Part shown: positions 17,540 to 26,168 of the stretch, in pieces
How the letters are laid out: each line of letters opens with the position of its first letter
Position numbering within the stretch: position 1 is the stretch's first letter
Origin: Candidatus Saccharibacteria bacterium oral taxon 488
GTDB taxonomy: Bacteria > Patescibacteriota > Saccharimonadia > Saccharimonadales > Saccharimonadaceae
DNA length: 64,000 bases
Assembly (NCBI GenBank): GCA_010202465.1
Contig: CP047919.1
Span: 434,001 to 498,000 of the forward strand
Direction of reading: 5' to 3'
Program-made: the position numbers and the translations under genes
The notes under the pieces: generated by a model
Database searches by the model: none
What the model was told of the DNA's origin: nothing
The model's input: only the letters and a program-made list of their open reading frames with translations

Positions 17540-17618
17540 ACCCCGCCCCGACAAACTCCCGATTGACAAAATACATAAGAAACTTAACGTTACTATAGAT
17601 TATCCCACGGTAACACGC

Positions 17619-17624
17619 TATACT
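17619..17624 (+). promoter_or_regulatory. -10 hexamer of the trehalase gene, leaderless arrangement
   Basis: TATACT seven bases before the ATG at 17632, with no Shine-Dalgarno. The nearest -35 candidate is weak; a TTGACA at 17563-17568 is too far upstream for this -10. Confidence 0.4.
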
Positions 17625-17631
17625 TAACCAT

Positions 17632-19230
17632 ATGCTTCCCAAAAAAACCACAACAATTATCAAGCGCACGTTAGCACGCACCGCCCAGCGCATTACACCG
17701 ATCGACCGTAAAGATCCCGACGAAAAGCTCGGGCAGTTGTTTCATGAAGTGCAGTCACACCGCGTGTTTGCCGATGGTAAAACTTTCGTCGATCTCGTAC
17801 CGCGAAAGCGAGCCACCCGCATCCTCCAGGAGTATCGCCTGGCCCGACGTGATCCCAACTTTCGGCTGGATGAATTTGTGAAGCTACATTTTTATGAATT
17901 TGAATCGCCGATCAAAAAGGTGAGCTTTGTCCAGGCTGACTCCGCCAGGCAGCACGTCACCAACCTTTGGCCGCTGCTCATTCGCCGCGCCCACAAGTCG
18001 AAAGGTTCGCTGATCGCCCTGCCGCACGACTACGTGGTGCCGGGTGGTCGGTTTGCCGAGCAGTTTTATTGGGATACGTATTTTATCATGCTGGGTCTGG
18101 CGGTGGACGGCAAGTGGAAGCTGATCGACGGCATGATGAAAAATTATGTGTACATGATTCAGCGTTTTGGTTTCATCCCGACTGCTAATCGGACGTACTT
18201 TCTCAGTCGCAGCCAGCCGCCGTTTTTTGCAGCGATGGTCAAGCTCCTCGCCAGCAAGCCCGGCCGGCGCGCTCCGAGCTTGACGTACCTCGAGTACTTT
18301 CCCTCACTACTGGCCGAATATAAATTCTGGATGAAAGGCCAACGCAAGCTTTCGAGCATCGACTTTATGGCCACCAACCGCGTGGTAGCTATGCCTGATG
18401 GCCAGGTACTCAATCGCTACTACGACGACAAGGCCACGCCGCGCCCAGAAAGTCGCCGCGAAGATATCGAAACTGCCAGGAACAGCCGCTCCGCCAACAA
18501 GGCCAAGGTCTACCTCGACCTGCGGGCCGGGGCTGAGAGCGGTTGGGATTTCAGCTCACGCTGGTTCAATGATCCACACGACATTGAAACAATTATGACA
18601 ACCGACCTCGTGCCGGTTGATCTGAACTGTTTGTTATATGAACTAGAGATGACGATCGCGCATTGTTACGGCGTACTGCGCCAGGCGCCGCTCAAGAAAC
18701 GCTTTATTCGCCTGGCCGAGCGCCGGGCCGAGAGCATCCGTCAGCACTGTTGGAATGAAACCGACGGCTTTTTCTATGATTATAATTTCCGCACCGGTCA
18801 CCAGACGAGCCACGCCACACTGGCCGGCGTCTTCCCGCTCTACAGTGGTATCGCCACCAAGAAACAAGCCAAGCGCGTGGCCGAGAAATTAGAACGCGAG
18901 TTCTTACGCGACGGCGGACTACGCACGACGCTGGTTGACAATGGTCAGCAATGGGACGCGCCAAATGGCTGGGCGCCGCTGCAGTGGGTGGCGGTTTGCG
19001 GCTTGAAGCGGTATGGGCTGGATGAGCTAGCGGAGGAAATTAGAAAGCGCTGGCTGGCTTCGACCGAGCGCGTCTTTACTGATCAGGGCAAGATGATCGA
19101 GAAATATGACGTTGATAGCGAGTCACGCATTGGCGGCGGTGGTGAGTATCCGTTGCAAGACGGCTTTGGCTGGACCAACGGCGTCTACGCGGCGCTGTAT
19201 GATCGGTTTGATGAGCGCTGCCCGAGATAG
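17632..19230 (+). CDS. Trehalase (glycoside hydrolase family 37)
   Basis: Hydrolyses trehalose to two glucoses. Both GH37 signatures are present: PGGRFAEQFYWDTYF (about residues 138-152) and QWDAPNGWAPLQ (about 439-450). The acid is expected in GAESGWDFSSRW and the base in the SRIGGGGEYPLQDGFGWTNG segment. Length 532 fits the cytoplasmic TreF-type group; there is no signal peptide, only a basic N-terminal stretch. It converges on rarA with the two stop codons one base apart. With the GH13 enzyme at 27719 it points to use of storage or scavenged alpha-glucosides. Confidence 0.93.
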   Translation: MLPKKTTTIIKRTLARTAQRITPIDRKDPDEKLGQLFHEVQSHRVFADGKTFVDLVPRKRATRILQEYRLARRDPNFRLDEFVKLHFYEFESPIKKVSFVQADSARQHVTNLWPLLIRRAHKSKGSLIALPHDYVVPGGRFAEQFYWDTYFIMLGLAVDGKWKLIDGMMKNYVYMIQRFGFIPTANRTYFLSRSQPPFFAAMVKLLASKPGRRAPSLTYLEYFPSLLAEYKFWMKGQRKLSSIDFMATNRVVAMPDGQVLNRYYDDKATPRPESRREDIETARNSRSANKAKVYLDLRAGAESGWDFSSRWFNDPHDIETIMTTDLVPVDLNCLLYELEMTIAHCYGVLRQAPLKKRFIRLAERRAESIRQHCWNETDGFFYDYNFRTGHQTSHATLAGVFPLYSGIATKKQAKRVAEKLEREFLRDGGLRTTLVDNGQQWDAPNGWAPLQWVAVCGLKRYGLDELAEEIRKRWLASTERVFTDQGKMIEKYDVDSESRIGGGGEYPLQDGFGWTNGVYAALYDRFDERCPR

Positions 19231-19231
19231 G

Positions 19232-20407
19232 CTAACTCTTGGTTGGGCGCGGAATATCTTCTGGCAGAAATCCTTTTTCGTGCTGGAAGCCAGCTTGCCA
19301 TTTGTAATCTTTACCGTAGCCCAAATCTTTCATCAGCTTGGTTGGGGCGTTACGAAGATGCAGCGGCACGGGCGAATTCGGATAGTTGTGCGCTAGAGCG
19401 AAAGCCTCATTCATCAAATCAGTAATCTCGCGCGACTTCTGGCTGCGCGCTAGGGCGATAGCGCAGTGGAATAAATTATATTTAGCTTCGGGCAAGCCAA
19501 CGCACTCCACCGCCTCAAAGGTAGCAACTGCCAAGCTCAGCGCACCATTGCCAGCTAGACCAATGTCTTCTGACGCAAAGACCACCATCCGCCGAGCAAT
19601 GAACTTCGGATCTTCACCAGCGTCAATCATACGCGCCAAATAGTACGCCGCAGCCACCGCGTCACTACCGCGCAGTGATTTGATGAACGCTGAGATGACG
19701 TCATAATGCGCATCGCCCTTTTTGTCATAGCCCGGCAAACGGCGCTGAGCCGCTGCCTTGACAACCTCCGGCGTGACTTTCTTGCCAAAGCTCAGCGCCA
19801 ACTCCAGATTACCCAGCGCCACCCGCGCGTCGCCGTCCGCCAATTCCGCCAAATAGTCTAGAGCTTTGGACGACACCCGTTTGGATTGTTTCAAAACTTT
19901 GAGCGCCCGTTTCAATACCAATATAATTTCATCTTTGGTCAGCTGTTGGAGCACCAGCACCCGCGTCCGGCTGAGCAGCGGCGTGATCACCTCAAAACTC
20001 GGATTCTCAGTGGTCGCCCCAATCAAAGTAATCAGCCCGCTCTCGACATGCGGCAAAAAGGCATCCTGCTGCGCCTTATTAAATCGATGAATTTCGTCAA
20101 CAAATAGAATTGTCCTGAGGCCCAAATTCCAATTTTGCCTGGCATGTTCGATCACCCGTTCGACATCTTTTTTGCCGCTAGTCACCGCTGACAGCTCGAC
20201 GAACTCCGCATTAACCTCGCGGGCGATGATCCGCGCCAATGTCGTCTTGCCCGTCCCCGGCGGCCCCCATAAAATCAAACTGACCGGCTCACCGCGCCGG
20301 GCAATCTGCCGCAGCAGCTCGCCCTCGCCCAGCAAATGACTTTGTCCAATCACCTCATCCAAGGTTTGCGGCCGCATCTGCTCGGCCAGCGGTTGTCGCG
20401 CGTCCAT
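19232..20407 (-). CDS. rarA: Replication-associated recombination protein RarA (AAA+ ATPase)
   Basis: A clamp-loader-like AAA+ ATPase that acts at stalled replication forks. Seen are MRPQTLDEVIGQSHLL, Walker A LWGPPGTGKTTLA (about residues 48-60), Walker B TILFVDEIHRFNKAQQDAFLP, sensor GATTENPSFEV and the RarA C-terminal region SLRGSDAVAAAYYLARMIDAGEDP. I use the ATG at 20407, which overlaps the upstream stop as TAATG and so is probably coupled; a TTG at 20416 would add three residues. Length 391. Confidence 0.94.
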   Translation of the reverse strand: MDARQPLAEQMRPQTLDEVIGQSHLLGEGELLRQIARRGEPVSLILWGPPGTGKTTLARIIAREVNAEFVELSAVTSGKKDVERVIEHARQNWNLGLRTILFVDEIHRFNKAQQDAFLPHVESGLITLIGATTENPSFEVITPLLSRTRVLVLQQLTKDEIILVLKRALKVLKQSKRVSSKALDYLAELADGDARVALGNLELALSFGKKVTPEVVKAAAQRRLPGYDKKGDAHYDVISAFIKSLRGSDAVAAAYYLARMIDAGEDPKFIARRMVVFASEDIGLAGNGALSLAVATFEAVECVGLPEAKYNLFHCAIALARSQKSREITDLMNEAFALAHNYPNSPVPLHLRNAPTKLMKDLGYGKDYKWQAGFQHEKGFLPEDIPRPTKS

Positions 20408-21249
20408 TACCACCAATTATCCTCTCGCGGCCGATACTGCGAAAAGTGTGAAAAACAATCAGCCGGTCGCCGCCCAAGCGGTTTTGTTTGCAGACGCAAC
20501 CCTTGATCAATCTGCTGAGCGCTTCCGCAGACTGCCGCAAACTCCGGCGACGCCACGTACTCTCGCCATGTCATCCCATCCAGCGGCACATACTGCTCCA
20601 GCATATCCAGCGTCGTTTGATGCATACTGTCTGCCCCCGCTTGACCAGCCTCGCGACGAGACCGGCGCCGCCCAGCTGCCGTCATTTCCGGCGGCAACGC
20701 GCAGCCAGCCCAGTGTAGAACCCGCGCTGCTGCTCCATTGACGAGACCGGCACCGCCAGAGCAGTGACTAGTCAGTCGCACAAGTGCCGCGTGACGTTCC
20801 GCCTCATCAGTGGTCAACGGTATAGCTGACGTATTGCCAGTCTTAACCGCCATCTCATATGCCAATCGCTTTTGGTCGAGCTCCCCGAACAGCTCGTCTA
20901 ACCACCTACTGCTATCTTTGATACTACCAACCAGTGGCGGCAGATTCTTAATCGCCCTCTGGAGAAGATTAGCTTCACATTCACTATACTTCTGCAATCG
21001 AATAGCCCGAGATATCTGCCCCAAGCCACCCACCGCTACCGCTATACCACCAAAAAATGTCACTTGCCGACCAGCTTCTGATAACACGTTGTGCCACACC
21101 TCACCTGACAAGGTCGTTAACATACCGGCAATCGTACCAATATTACCGACGACCCCACACCTAGCACACTCAGCTACCGAGTCGCTACCGCCAATGACCT
21201 CAGGCGTCAGCGATCTATTGAGCCTCTTATTCCCGTTATCCGCCATCAT
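20407..21249 (-). CDS. Unknown protein upstream of rarA
   Basis: A 280-residue protein without a recognised domain. Residues 30-80 are small and hydrophobic (GNIGTIAGMLTTLSG, FFGGIAVAVGGLGQ) and may form one or two membrane-associated helices. A central LDELFGELDQKRLAYE helix and a Cys/Gly-containing part (HCSGGAGLVNGAAARVL) follow. Three ATGs stand in a row at 21252, 21249 and 21246; the middle one is exactly six bases behind an extended -10 and is chosen on that ground. It is co-transcribed with rarA by one-base overlap. Confidence 0.7.
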   Translation of the reverse strand: MMADNGNKRLNRSLTPEVIGGSDSVAECARCGVVGNIGTIAGMLTTLSGEVWHNVLSEAGRQVTFFGGIAVAVGGLGQISRAIRLQKYSECEANLLQRAIKNLPPLVGSIKDSSRWLDELFGELDQKRLAYEMAVKTGNTSAIPLTTDEAERHAALVRLTSHCSGGAGLVNGAAARVLHWAGCALPPEMTAAGRRRSRREAGQAGADSMHQTTLDMLEQYVPLDGMTWREYVASPEFAAVCGSAQQIDQGLRLQTKPLGRRPADCFSHFSQYRPREDNWW

Positions 21250-21255
21250 CATTTC

Positions 21256-21264
21256 ATTATATCA
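21256..21264 (-). promoter_or_regulatory. Extended -10 promoter of the 21249-rarA operon
   Basis: TGATATAAT on the reverse strand (TATAAT at 21261-21256), six bases from the ATG at 21249. The same nonamer stands in front of the VOC gene, the penicillin-binding protein gene and the FKBP gene. Confidence 0.55.
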
Positions 21265-21298
21265 CGCCATAAATTCGCCCCGCCAAGGTGCAATGCGC

Positions 21299-21304
21299 TA
21301 TACT
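21299..21304 (+). promoter_or_regulatory. -10 hexamer of ddl, leaderless arrangement
   Basis: TATACT followed by six bases and the ATG at 21311, without a Shine-Dalgarno. No convincing -35 is visible. Confidence 0.45.
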
Positions 21305-21310
21305 AGAATA

Positions 21311-22345
21311 ATGGATAGATTACGCGTTCTCCTCATATTTGGCGGCGAGTCATCCGAGCACGAAGTCTCGATCAATTCCGCTACTAATGTGCTGGCGGCA
21401 CTGGACGCAGCACGCTACGACATTAACCTATGCTACATCGACCGCGCTGGTCGGTGGCGGCTCGTCGAGACGATTGAGACACGCAACCAGCCAAGCCCAC
21501 ACTTAACGCCACAACTCGGCCAGCGGTCACTGCTCATCGACGGCGTTGACCGGCTGCCGATTGACGTGATAATTCCGGTGCTTCACGGCAAAAATGGTGA
21601 GGACGGTAGCGTACAGGGCCTGGCGCAGCTACTTCATATTCCCTATGTCGGCCCGAGTCTCCTTTCGGCGGCTGTCACCATGGACAAAGACATGACCAAG
21701 CGGCTGGCGCTCGGCGCTCACGTTCCGGTTGTACCGTGGCGAACGCTAGCGAATGATGCGCCGCGACCGACCTTTGCCGAGATAGCTGATGAGCTTGGTG
21801 CGCCTGTTTTCATCAAGCCATCCCGCGCCGGCTCGTCCGTCGGTGTCAGCAAAGTCCACTCGGCCGAAGCATTCACCGCCGCGCTTGATGAAGCCTTTCG
21901 CCACGACGACACCGTATTGATAGAACAAGCGATCACCGCCCGCGAGATCGAGCTGGCCGTCCTCGGCCGCGGTACGTCCGCCCGCGTCAGCATTCCCGGC
22001 GAGATCCTTCCTGGTGAAGAATTTTATAGCTACGACGATAAGTACAGCGCCTCCAGCACTTCGCGCGTCGTTATCCCCGCGGAGGTTGACGAGTCGGTGG
22101 CGACAGAACTGCAGCGCCTCGCGCTGGCCGCCTACCAAGCGACCGGTGGACGCGGCATGGCGCGAGTTGACTTTTTCCTTGACCCAACGGGCCAGATTTT
22201 TCTCAACGAAATTAACAGCATCCCCGGCTTCACCAACATCAGCATGTATCCGAAGCTCTGGGAAGCTTCGGGCCTCAGCCCACAGGCGCTGGTTGACGAG
22301 CTGATCAAGGAGGCCCTTGCCAGCCATTCTATACGTGGCGTATAA
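21311..22345 (+). CDS. ddl: D-alanine--D-alanine ligase
   Basis: ATP-grasp ligase that makes the D-Ala-D-Ala ends of peptidoglycan precursors in the cytoplasm. The signatures are LLIFGGESSEHEVSINSATN (residues 6-25), PVLHGKNGEDGSVQGLAQL, FIKPSRAGSSVGVSKV (ATP site) and FLNEINSIPGFTNISMYPKLW (Mg-binding and closing loop). Length 344 is typical. The open frame extends upstream to 20810 but that part is antisense to another gene; the true N terminus is the ATG at 21311. With the PBP at 36080 it shows that the cell makes or remodels its own wall. Confidence 0.95.
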   Translation: MDRLRVLLIFGGESSEHEVSINSATNVLAALDAARYDINLCYIDRAGRWRLVETIETRNQPSPHLTPQLGQRSLLIDGVDRLPIDVIIPVLHGKNGEDGSVQGLAQLLHIPYVGPSLLSAAVTMDKDMTKRLALGAHVPVVPWRTLANDAPRPTFAEIADELGAPVFIKPSRAGSSVGVSKVHSAEAFTAALDEAFRHDDTVLIEQAITAREIELAVLGRGTSARVSIPGEILPGEEFYSYDDKYSASSTSRVVIPAEVDESVATELQRLALAAYQATGGRGMARVDFFLDPTGQIFLNEINSIPGFTNISMYPKLWEASGLSPQALVDELIKEALASHSIRGV

Positions 22346-22346
22346 T
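22317..22346 (+). promoter_or_regulatory. Predicted promoter of the slipin gene
   Basis: TTGCCA (22317-22322), 18 nt and TATAAT (22341-22346), overlapping the end of ddl. A short leader with AGGAGGT follows. Confidence 0.6.
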
Positions 22347-22369
22347 TTCCTTATAAACAGGAGGTAGAT

Positions 22370-23113
22370 ATGGAAATAGTAGCAGTAATTTTAGTCATCG
22401 TACTGATGTTTGTGCTGAGCGGCATTAAAGTGGTCAATCAATACCAGCGCGGCGTGGTGTTGACGCTTGGTAAATTTACTGGTGTACGCGAGCCGGGCCT
22501 AAGGGTGGTGGTGCCGATTTTTCAGACGATGATGATGGTTGATGTGCGTTCCACGCCAATCGATGTACCAAAGCAAGAAGTCATCACCAAAGACAACGTC
22601 ACTGTCGGCGTTGACGCGGTAGTTTATTTCCGAGTAATTAACGCCCCAAAAGCGGTGCTGGAGACGACCAACTATATTTATGCCACCAGCCAATTTGCCC
22701 AAGCTGCCCTGCGCGACGTCACCGGTAACGTTGATATGGATGATCTCTTGGCCAAGCGCGAGGAAATTTCACAGCAGATCAAGGAAATTGTTGATGCCGA
22801 GACGGATAAATGGGGTATCGATGTCGAGAATGTTAAGATTCAGAATATTGAATTGCCTGGCGACATGAAGCGCGCCATGGCCAAGCAAGCCGAAGCCGAG
22901 CGCGAACGCCGCGCTAACATCATCAACGCCGACGGCGAAAAAGCTGCTGCTGAAACGCTGGCGCAGGCAGCAGAGATCCTGGCAAAAACCCAAGGCGCGA
23001 TTAACCTGCGCACCTTGAATACACTGGAGCGCATCTCCACCGAACCATCACAAAAGACAATGATGCTCTTCCCGATTGAACTGATTGATGCGATTCGCGG
23101 CGGTAAGAAATAG
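22370..23113 (+). CDS. Slipin / stomatin-like SPFH (band 7) membrane protein
   Basis: Membrane-scaffold protein of the SPFH superfamily. Residues 1-18 are a membrane segment (VAVILVIVLMFVLSG); then the slipin core QYQRGVVLTLGKFTGVREPG, VDVRSTPIDVPKQEVITKDN and TNYIYATSQFAQAALRDVTG; a helical, alanine/glutamate-rich coiled-coil tail follows (KQAEAERERRANIINADGEK). Length 247. AGGAGGT is well placed before the ATG. No NfeD partner gene lies next to it, as is usual for some other bacterial slipins. Confidence 0.92.
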   Translation: MEIVAVILVIVLMFVLSGIKVVNQYQRGVVLTLGKFTGVREPGLRVVVPIFQTMMMVDVRSTPIDVPKQEVITKDNVTVGVDAVVYFRVINAPKAVLETTNYIYATSQFAQAALRDVTGNVDMDDLLAKREEISQQIKEIVDAETDKWGIDVENVKIQNIELPGDMKRAMAKQAEAERERRANIINADGEKAAAETLAQAAEILAKTQGAINLRTLNTLERISTEPSQKTMMLFPIELIDAIRGGKK

Positions 23114-23137
23114 CACGCCTCGCACGGTTGATTGCAC

Positions 23138-23980
23138 ATGATGGAGCTGCTTCAAACGTCCCGCGGTACGATCGAATATCGACATGACATGCACGGCTCG
23201 TTAACGGTTCTCATTTTGAACGGCGGTCACACGACTGCCGCCATGCGTACGGGTGAGGATTACTTCGTTAGTCGCGGCTATTCAATCCTCAGCGTCAGCC
23301 GACCCGGCTATGGTGGGACAGATACAGCGCTTAGCGAAACCTATGGCGAATTCGAACAGGCGACAAACGAGTTGCTAGAGCAGCTCGGGATTGAGCGTGT
23401 CATCCTGGTCGGCATATCGGCTGGCGGCAGAGCGGCGATGCGGTTCGCCGAGCTTCACCCCGACAGCGTTGATAAACTCGTCCTGATGAGCGCGGTGAGT
23501 TTCAAGAAATGGCCTAGTCAAAGTACTCGTATGGCAGCCCGTATCGCGTTTAATCCTGTGCTCGAACATGTAACGTGGGCAGTGATGCGCTGGCTGCTCC
23601 GCAGATGGTCGCGAAAAATAGTCAGTTATTTGTTTCAACAACTCACGACATTGGACGCGCGTGACGTGCTTGCTAGCTACCCGCCGTCGTCTATTGATGC
23701 AATCGCGTCGATGTTTATGCAATTTCGCTCTGGCAGTGGGTTCATGAATGATATTAGTCGGCGTTTGATGAAGGGTAATCCCGAAACTATCACACAACCG
23801 ACGCTTATACTGCATAGTAGGTATGATGGTTCGGTTCCGCTCGACCATCCGCTTCACACCGCGAAGCAGATCAAGCACGCCGTGCTTTCCATCAATAATA
23901 CCGAATCGCACGTGATGTGGCTGAGTCCTAGGTGGATGGAAGTCGAAAATACGCTCGATGAGTTTCTCGCTTCAAAGTGA
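23138..23980 (+). CDS. Alpha/beta hydrolase
   Basis: A 280-residue serine hydrolase fold. The nucleophile elbow GISAGG is at about residues 92-97, the acid is probably Asp in SRYDGSVPLDHP and the His is in ESHVMWLSPRW near the C terminus. A cap region rich in Trp and Arg (WAVMRWLLRRWSRK) lies between. The substrate is unknown; small-ester or lactone hydrolases and haloperoxidase-like enzymes share this pattern. The start may be 23138 or 23141; neither has a Shine-Dalgarno. It follows the slipin gene by 24 bp. Confidence 0.82.
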   Translation: MMELLQTSRGTIEYRHDMHGSLTVLILNGGHTTAAMRTGEDYFVSRGYSILSVSRPGYGGTDTALSETYGEFEQATNELLEQLGIERVILVGISAGGRAAMRFAELHPDSVDKLVLMSAVSFKKWPSQSTRMAARIAFNPVLEHVTWAVMRWLLRRWSRKIVSYLFQQLTTLDARDVLASYPPSSIDAIASMFMQFRSGSGFMNDISRRLMKGNPETITQPTLILHSRYDGSVPLDHPLHTAKQIKHAVLSINNTESHVMWLSPRWMEVENTLDEFLASK

Positions 23981-24039
23981 TAAGGGCGCCGCTTAAATCA
24001 TTATTCTGCCAAGTTCAGCGATTGCCTGGCTTCTTCGTT

Positions 24040-24141
24040 GCACGAGGCGGTCGCGACATTTCGGGGGGCTGGTCGAGCAACGAAAGGATACACTTAGGCA
24101 TACAGCTGCGGACGCCTGTTGAGATGTTGCAGAGGTGGTGA
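24040..24141 (+). pseudogene. Possible C-terminal scrap of an IS transposase (integrase core)
   Basis: The frame ends NERIHLGIQLRTPVEMLQRW and a stop. The N-x-R-x-H...L...TP pattern is that of the C-terminal end of DDE transposases of the IS3/IS481 type. Nothing upstream in any frame continues the catalytic core, so only a fragment would remain. There are no inverted repeats that I can see. The match is short and could be chance. Confidence 0.35.
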
Positions 24142-24199
24142 GATGGTACGATAGATATACACGATCAGCAGACTATGTATTCAAAGTGGCTATCGCTAC

Positions 24200-24229
24200 T
24201 TGAAAATAATGGCTTGGCAGTGTCATAAT
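24200..24229 (+). promoter_or_regulatory. Predicted promoter in front of a small ORF and the DUF4342 gene
   Basis: TTGAAA (24200-24205), 18 nt and CATAAT (24224-24229) with a TGT extension. It would drive the small frame at 24239 and the DUF4342 gene at 24392. Confidence 0.5.
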
Positions 24230-24238
24230 ATTACAAAT

Positions 24239-24343
24239 ATGTTAGAGTTTGGCTCAACCGAAGATAAGACCGCATTACAAGCAAGTCTTAATAAATCACG
24301 AAAGTTGTGGCGCAAGATACTAGATATAGCCCAAAAAAGCTAA
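24239..24343 (+). CDS. Possible small protein (34 residues)
   Basis: The frame from the ATG at 24239 encodes LEFGSTEDKTALQASLNKS and RKLWRKILDIAQKS, a basic amphipathic helix-like peptide. It starts nine bases behind an extended -10 and has no Shine-Dalgarno. The size makes the call weak, but promoter position and composition support it. The DUF4342 gene follows 48 bp later. Confidence 0.35.
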   Translation: MLEFGSTEDKTALQASLNKSRKLWRKILDIAQKS

Positions 24344-24391
24344 GTCATCATAAATAAACTATCTAAGAGCAGTAAAAAGTAAGGAGCAATT

Positions 24392-24640
24392 ATGAGTAGA
24401 CAAAACTATACCGAAGAATTTAGCGTTAACGGCGATCAAGTTGTCGAGAAGGTCAAGCAACTCATCAAAGAAGGTAACGTCCGCCGCGTCATCATCAAGA
24501 ACGAAAAAGGCGAAAGCATCATGGAATTCCCAGTCACTGCTGGCGTGGTCGGCGTATTGCTGCTGCCAACACTCGCAGCACTCAGCGCAGCGGTGGTGTT
24601 GATGACACGGTGCACGATCGCGGTGGAGCGATGGGATTAG
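24392..24640 (+). CDS. DUF4342-type small membrane protein
   Basis: An 82-residue protein with the DUF4342 layout: an N-terminal soluble part with EEFSVNGDQVVEKVKQLIKEG and VRRVIIKNEKGESIMEFPV, then a hydrophobic stretch TAGVVGVLLLPTLAALSAAVVLMT (residues 48-71) that would span the membrane. The N-terminal half resembles a small DNA- or ubiquitin-binding-like fold in related proteins, but its function is unknown. AAGGAG lies just before the ATG. Confidence 0.8.
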   Translation: MSRQNYTEEFSVNGDQVVEKVKQLIKEGNVRRVIIKNEKGESIMEFPVTAGVVGVLLLPTLAALSAAVVLMTRCTIAVERWD

Positions 24641-24702
24641 CGCCAATCTTTACAAATAACCTACTGGGCTCCGCAGCGCAACCCTTCAGTCCGAAAACCT
24701 TG

Positions 24703-25905
24703 TTAATCAACCAGCCGACTGTCCAGCCAATCAAAGACTACGCTATGCGCCAAACGTAAATTATTCAGCTGACAATGAGCGTCGGCGCCGCTTTGCGAAT
24801 CGAACTCATGCAGCGTCGTATCAAGTTCGCGCCGGATAAATTCATCGTAGAGACATCGCGTTTGCCGCTGGAGTTCAGCACCTTCGCCTTCCCCCATGAG
24901 AAACAGCGACGGACAAGTGATAGCTTGGTGGTCGACAACCTTTGCCTGTTCGAAAACTTCATCGATCGCCGAGCGGAAGTCGCTCGTGCCGAACTGCCAG
25001 GCGTATTTTTTCAAATTGATATCGGCGGCTTCATTGATGTTCCCCGCTAATTTTAAGGCGAGATTCATCAGCCAGCCGGGCGCTTTGAGCGCTGCGCCGA
25101 ACTCACGGCGGAACAGTTCTGCCACGTCAAAAATAGGCGTGCTGGCAATCCATGCGCTAATCCTCGCGTCTTTTGCGGCCGCTTGAGCAGTAAAATACCC
25201 GCCGCCGCTAACGCCGTATAGCGCAATGTGACGCGCGTCGGGATTTTCGGTTTGCAGCCAGTCAAGGCACGCGGCAATCGGCTCGCCGGCGTCGACGGTA
25301 AAAGTGAGACCTCTGGCGGGATTAGAGCCTTGACCGGGTAAATCGACCATCAGTACATTATAGTTCCGCCGCCACCCCGGCCAGCCGGCAAAATAGAACA
25401 AATCCTCCCGGTACGTATCACCGCCGCCGACCATGACCACGGTTGGGCGGTTATTGTCGCAGTAAAGATAATAGCCGGGTAAATAGCCAGTTTGATACGG
25501 AACGCGCACAGGTTTGATCGGTATATTTATCGCCCTGACCGCACCGGCAAAAGCGTTTTCCATAGCGCAAACAAGCTTCGGATATTCCGGAGAAAACGGA
25601 TCAATGAACTGCAGTACTGCCCGATAGGCATAGGTTGCGCCAAAATAGCAGTCGGCGGCCATTTGTTCACCGGTGGCTGCCTTTGCCAAGCGAACGAGAT
25701 AATCGGCATGGTCCGTAAAACAGGCTCGCCACTTACTCGGTTTCCCGTCACGCCCGATCTTATGCGCCAGATAAAACAACTCTCCATGCGACATACCGAA
25801 CAGTTCCGCCACGCCGAGCATCCAGTTGAAAAAGAAATCGGTATCGTCATTGTCAAAGAAGATTTTAGTCGATTGCCGTTTGAGGATCTTTTCGTTTTTT
25901 TGCAT
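24703..25905 (-). CDS. Alpha/beta hydrolase with N-terminal helical domain
   Basis: A 400-residue protein. Residues 1-130 are helical and unlike a catalytic domain; the alpha/beta hydrolase part starts at VRVPYQTGYLPGYYLY. The oxyanion strand is PTVVMVGGGDTYREDLFY, the nucleophile elbow LYGVSGGGYFTAQ (Ser near residue 234), and the final His is in SGADAHCQLNN. This layout is like FrsA/DUF1100 and 2,6-dihydropseudooxynicotine hydrolase-type enzymes. No signal peptide. AAGGAG precedes the ATG. It lies downstream of tRNA-Gly(CCC) on the same strand. Substrate unknown. Confidence 0.85.
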   Translation of the reverse strand: MQKNEKILKRQSTKIFFDNDDTDFFFNWMLGVAELFGMSHGELFYLAHKIGRDGKPSKWRACFTDHADYLVRLAKAATGEQMAADCYFGATYAYRAVLQFIDPFSPEYPKLVCAMENAFAGAVRAINIPIKPVRVPYQTGYLPGYYLYCDNNRPTVVMVGGGDTYREDLFYFAGWPGWRRNYNVLMVDLPGQGSNPARGLTFTVDAGEPIAACLDWLQTENPDARHIALYGVSGGGYFTAQAAAKDARISAWIASTPIFDVAELFRREFGAALKAPGWLMNLALKLAGNINEAADINLKKYAWQFGTSDFRSAIDEVFEQAKVVDHQAITCPSLFLMGEGEGAELQRQTRCLYDEFIRRELDTTLHEFDSQSGADAHCQLNNLRLAHSVVFDWLDSRLVD

Positions 25906-25983
25906 GAATAACTCCTTTGGACGTTTTTTGAAACGAATAATTTTATACGGTATCGTGATCAGGCAAACAATCCTTCATCGACG

Positions 25984-26058
25984 TGGTGCGGATGGGGAGA
26001 GTCGAACTCCCGTCTCAACCTTGGGAAGGTCACATAATAGCCGTTATACGACACCCGC
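25984..26058 (-). tRNA. tRNA-Gly (anticodon CCC)
   Basis: A 75-nt tRNA. Acceptor GCGGGTG pairs with CATCCGC (one G-T pair). The anticodon stem TGACC/GGTTG is weak (two G-T pairs) and encloses TTCCCAA, giving anticodon CCC, which reads GGG. T-loop TTCGACT and D-loop GG are normal and CCA is encoded. A TATAAT lies at 26073-26068, ten bases before the 5' end. Confidence 0.93.
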
Positions 26059-26134
26059 GACGAGAATATTATACCTGATTCTCCGCCAAACTACTAGAGT
26101 ATTGCAGCATTTTCTTGACGCTTACGCTAAAAGT

Positions 26135-26162
26135 TTGACATATAATTTTAGTGCGCTATAAT
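26135..26162 (+). promoter_or_regulatory. Consensus promoter of the GH16 gene, leaderless arrangement
   Basis: A perfect TTGACA (26135-26140), 16 nt and a perfect TATAAT (26157-26162). Six bases later stands the ATG at 26169, so transcription should start at or next to the start codon. This is the clearest leaderless case in the window. Confidence 0.75.
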
Positions 26163-26168
26163 AGATGC

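Noticed and set aside
20810..21310. N-terminal extension of the ddl reading frame
   Set aside because: It is antisense to the 21249 gene, and Ddl homologues begin at the ATG at 21311.
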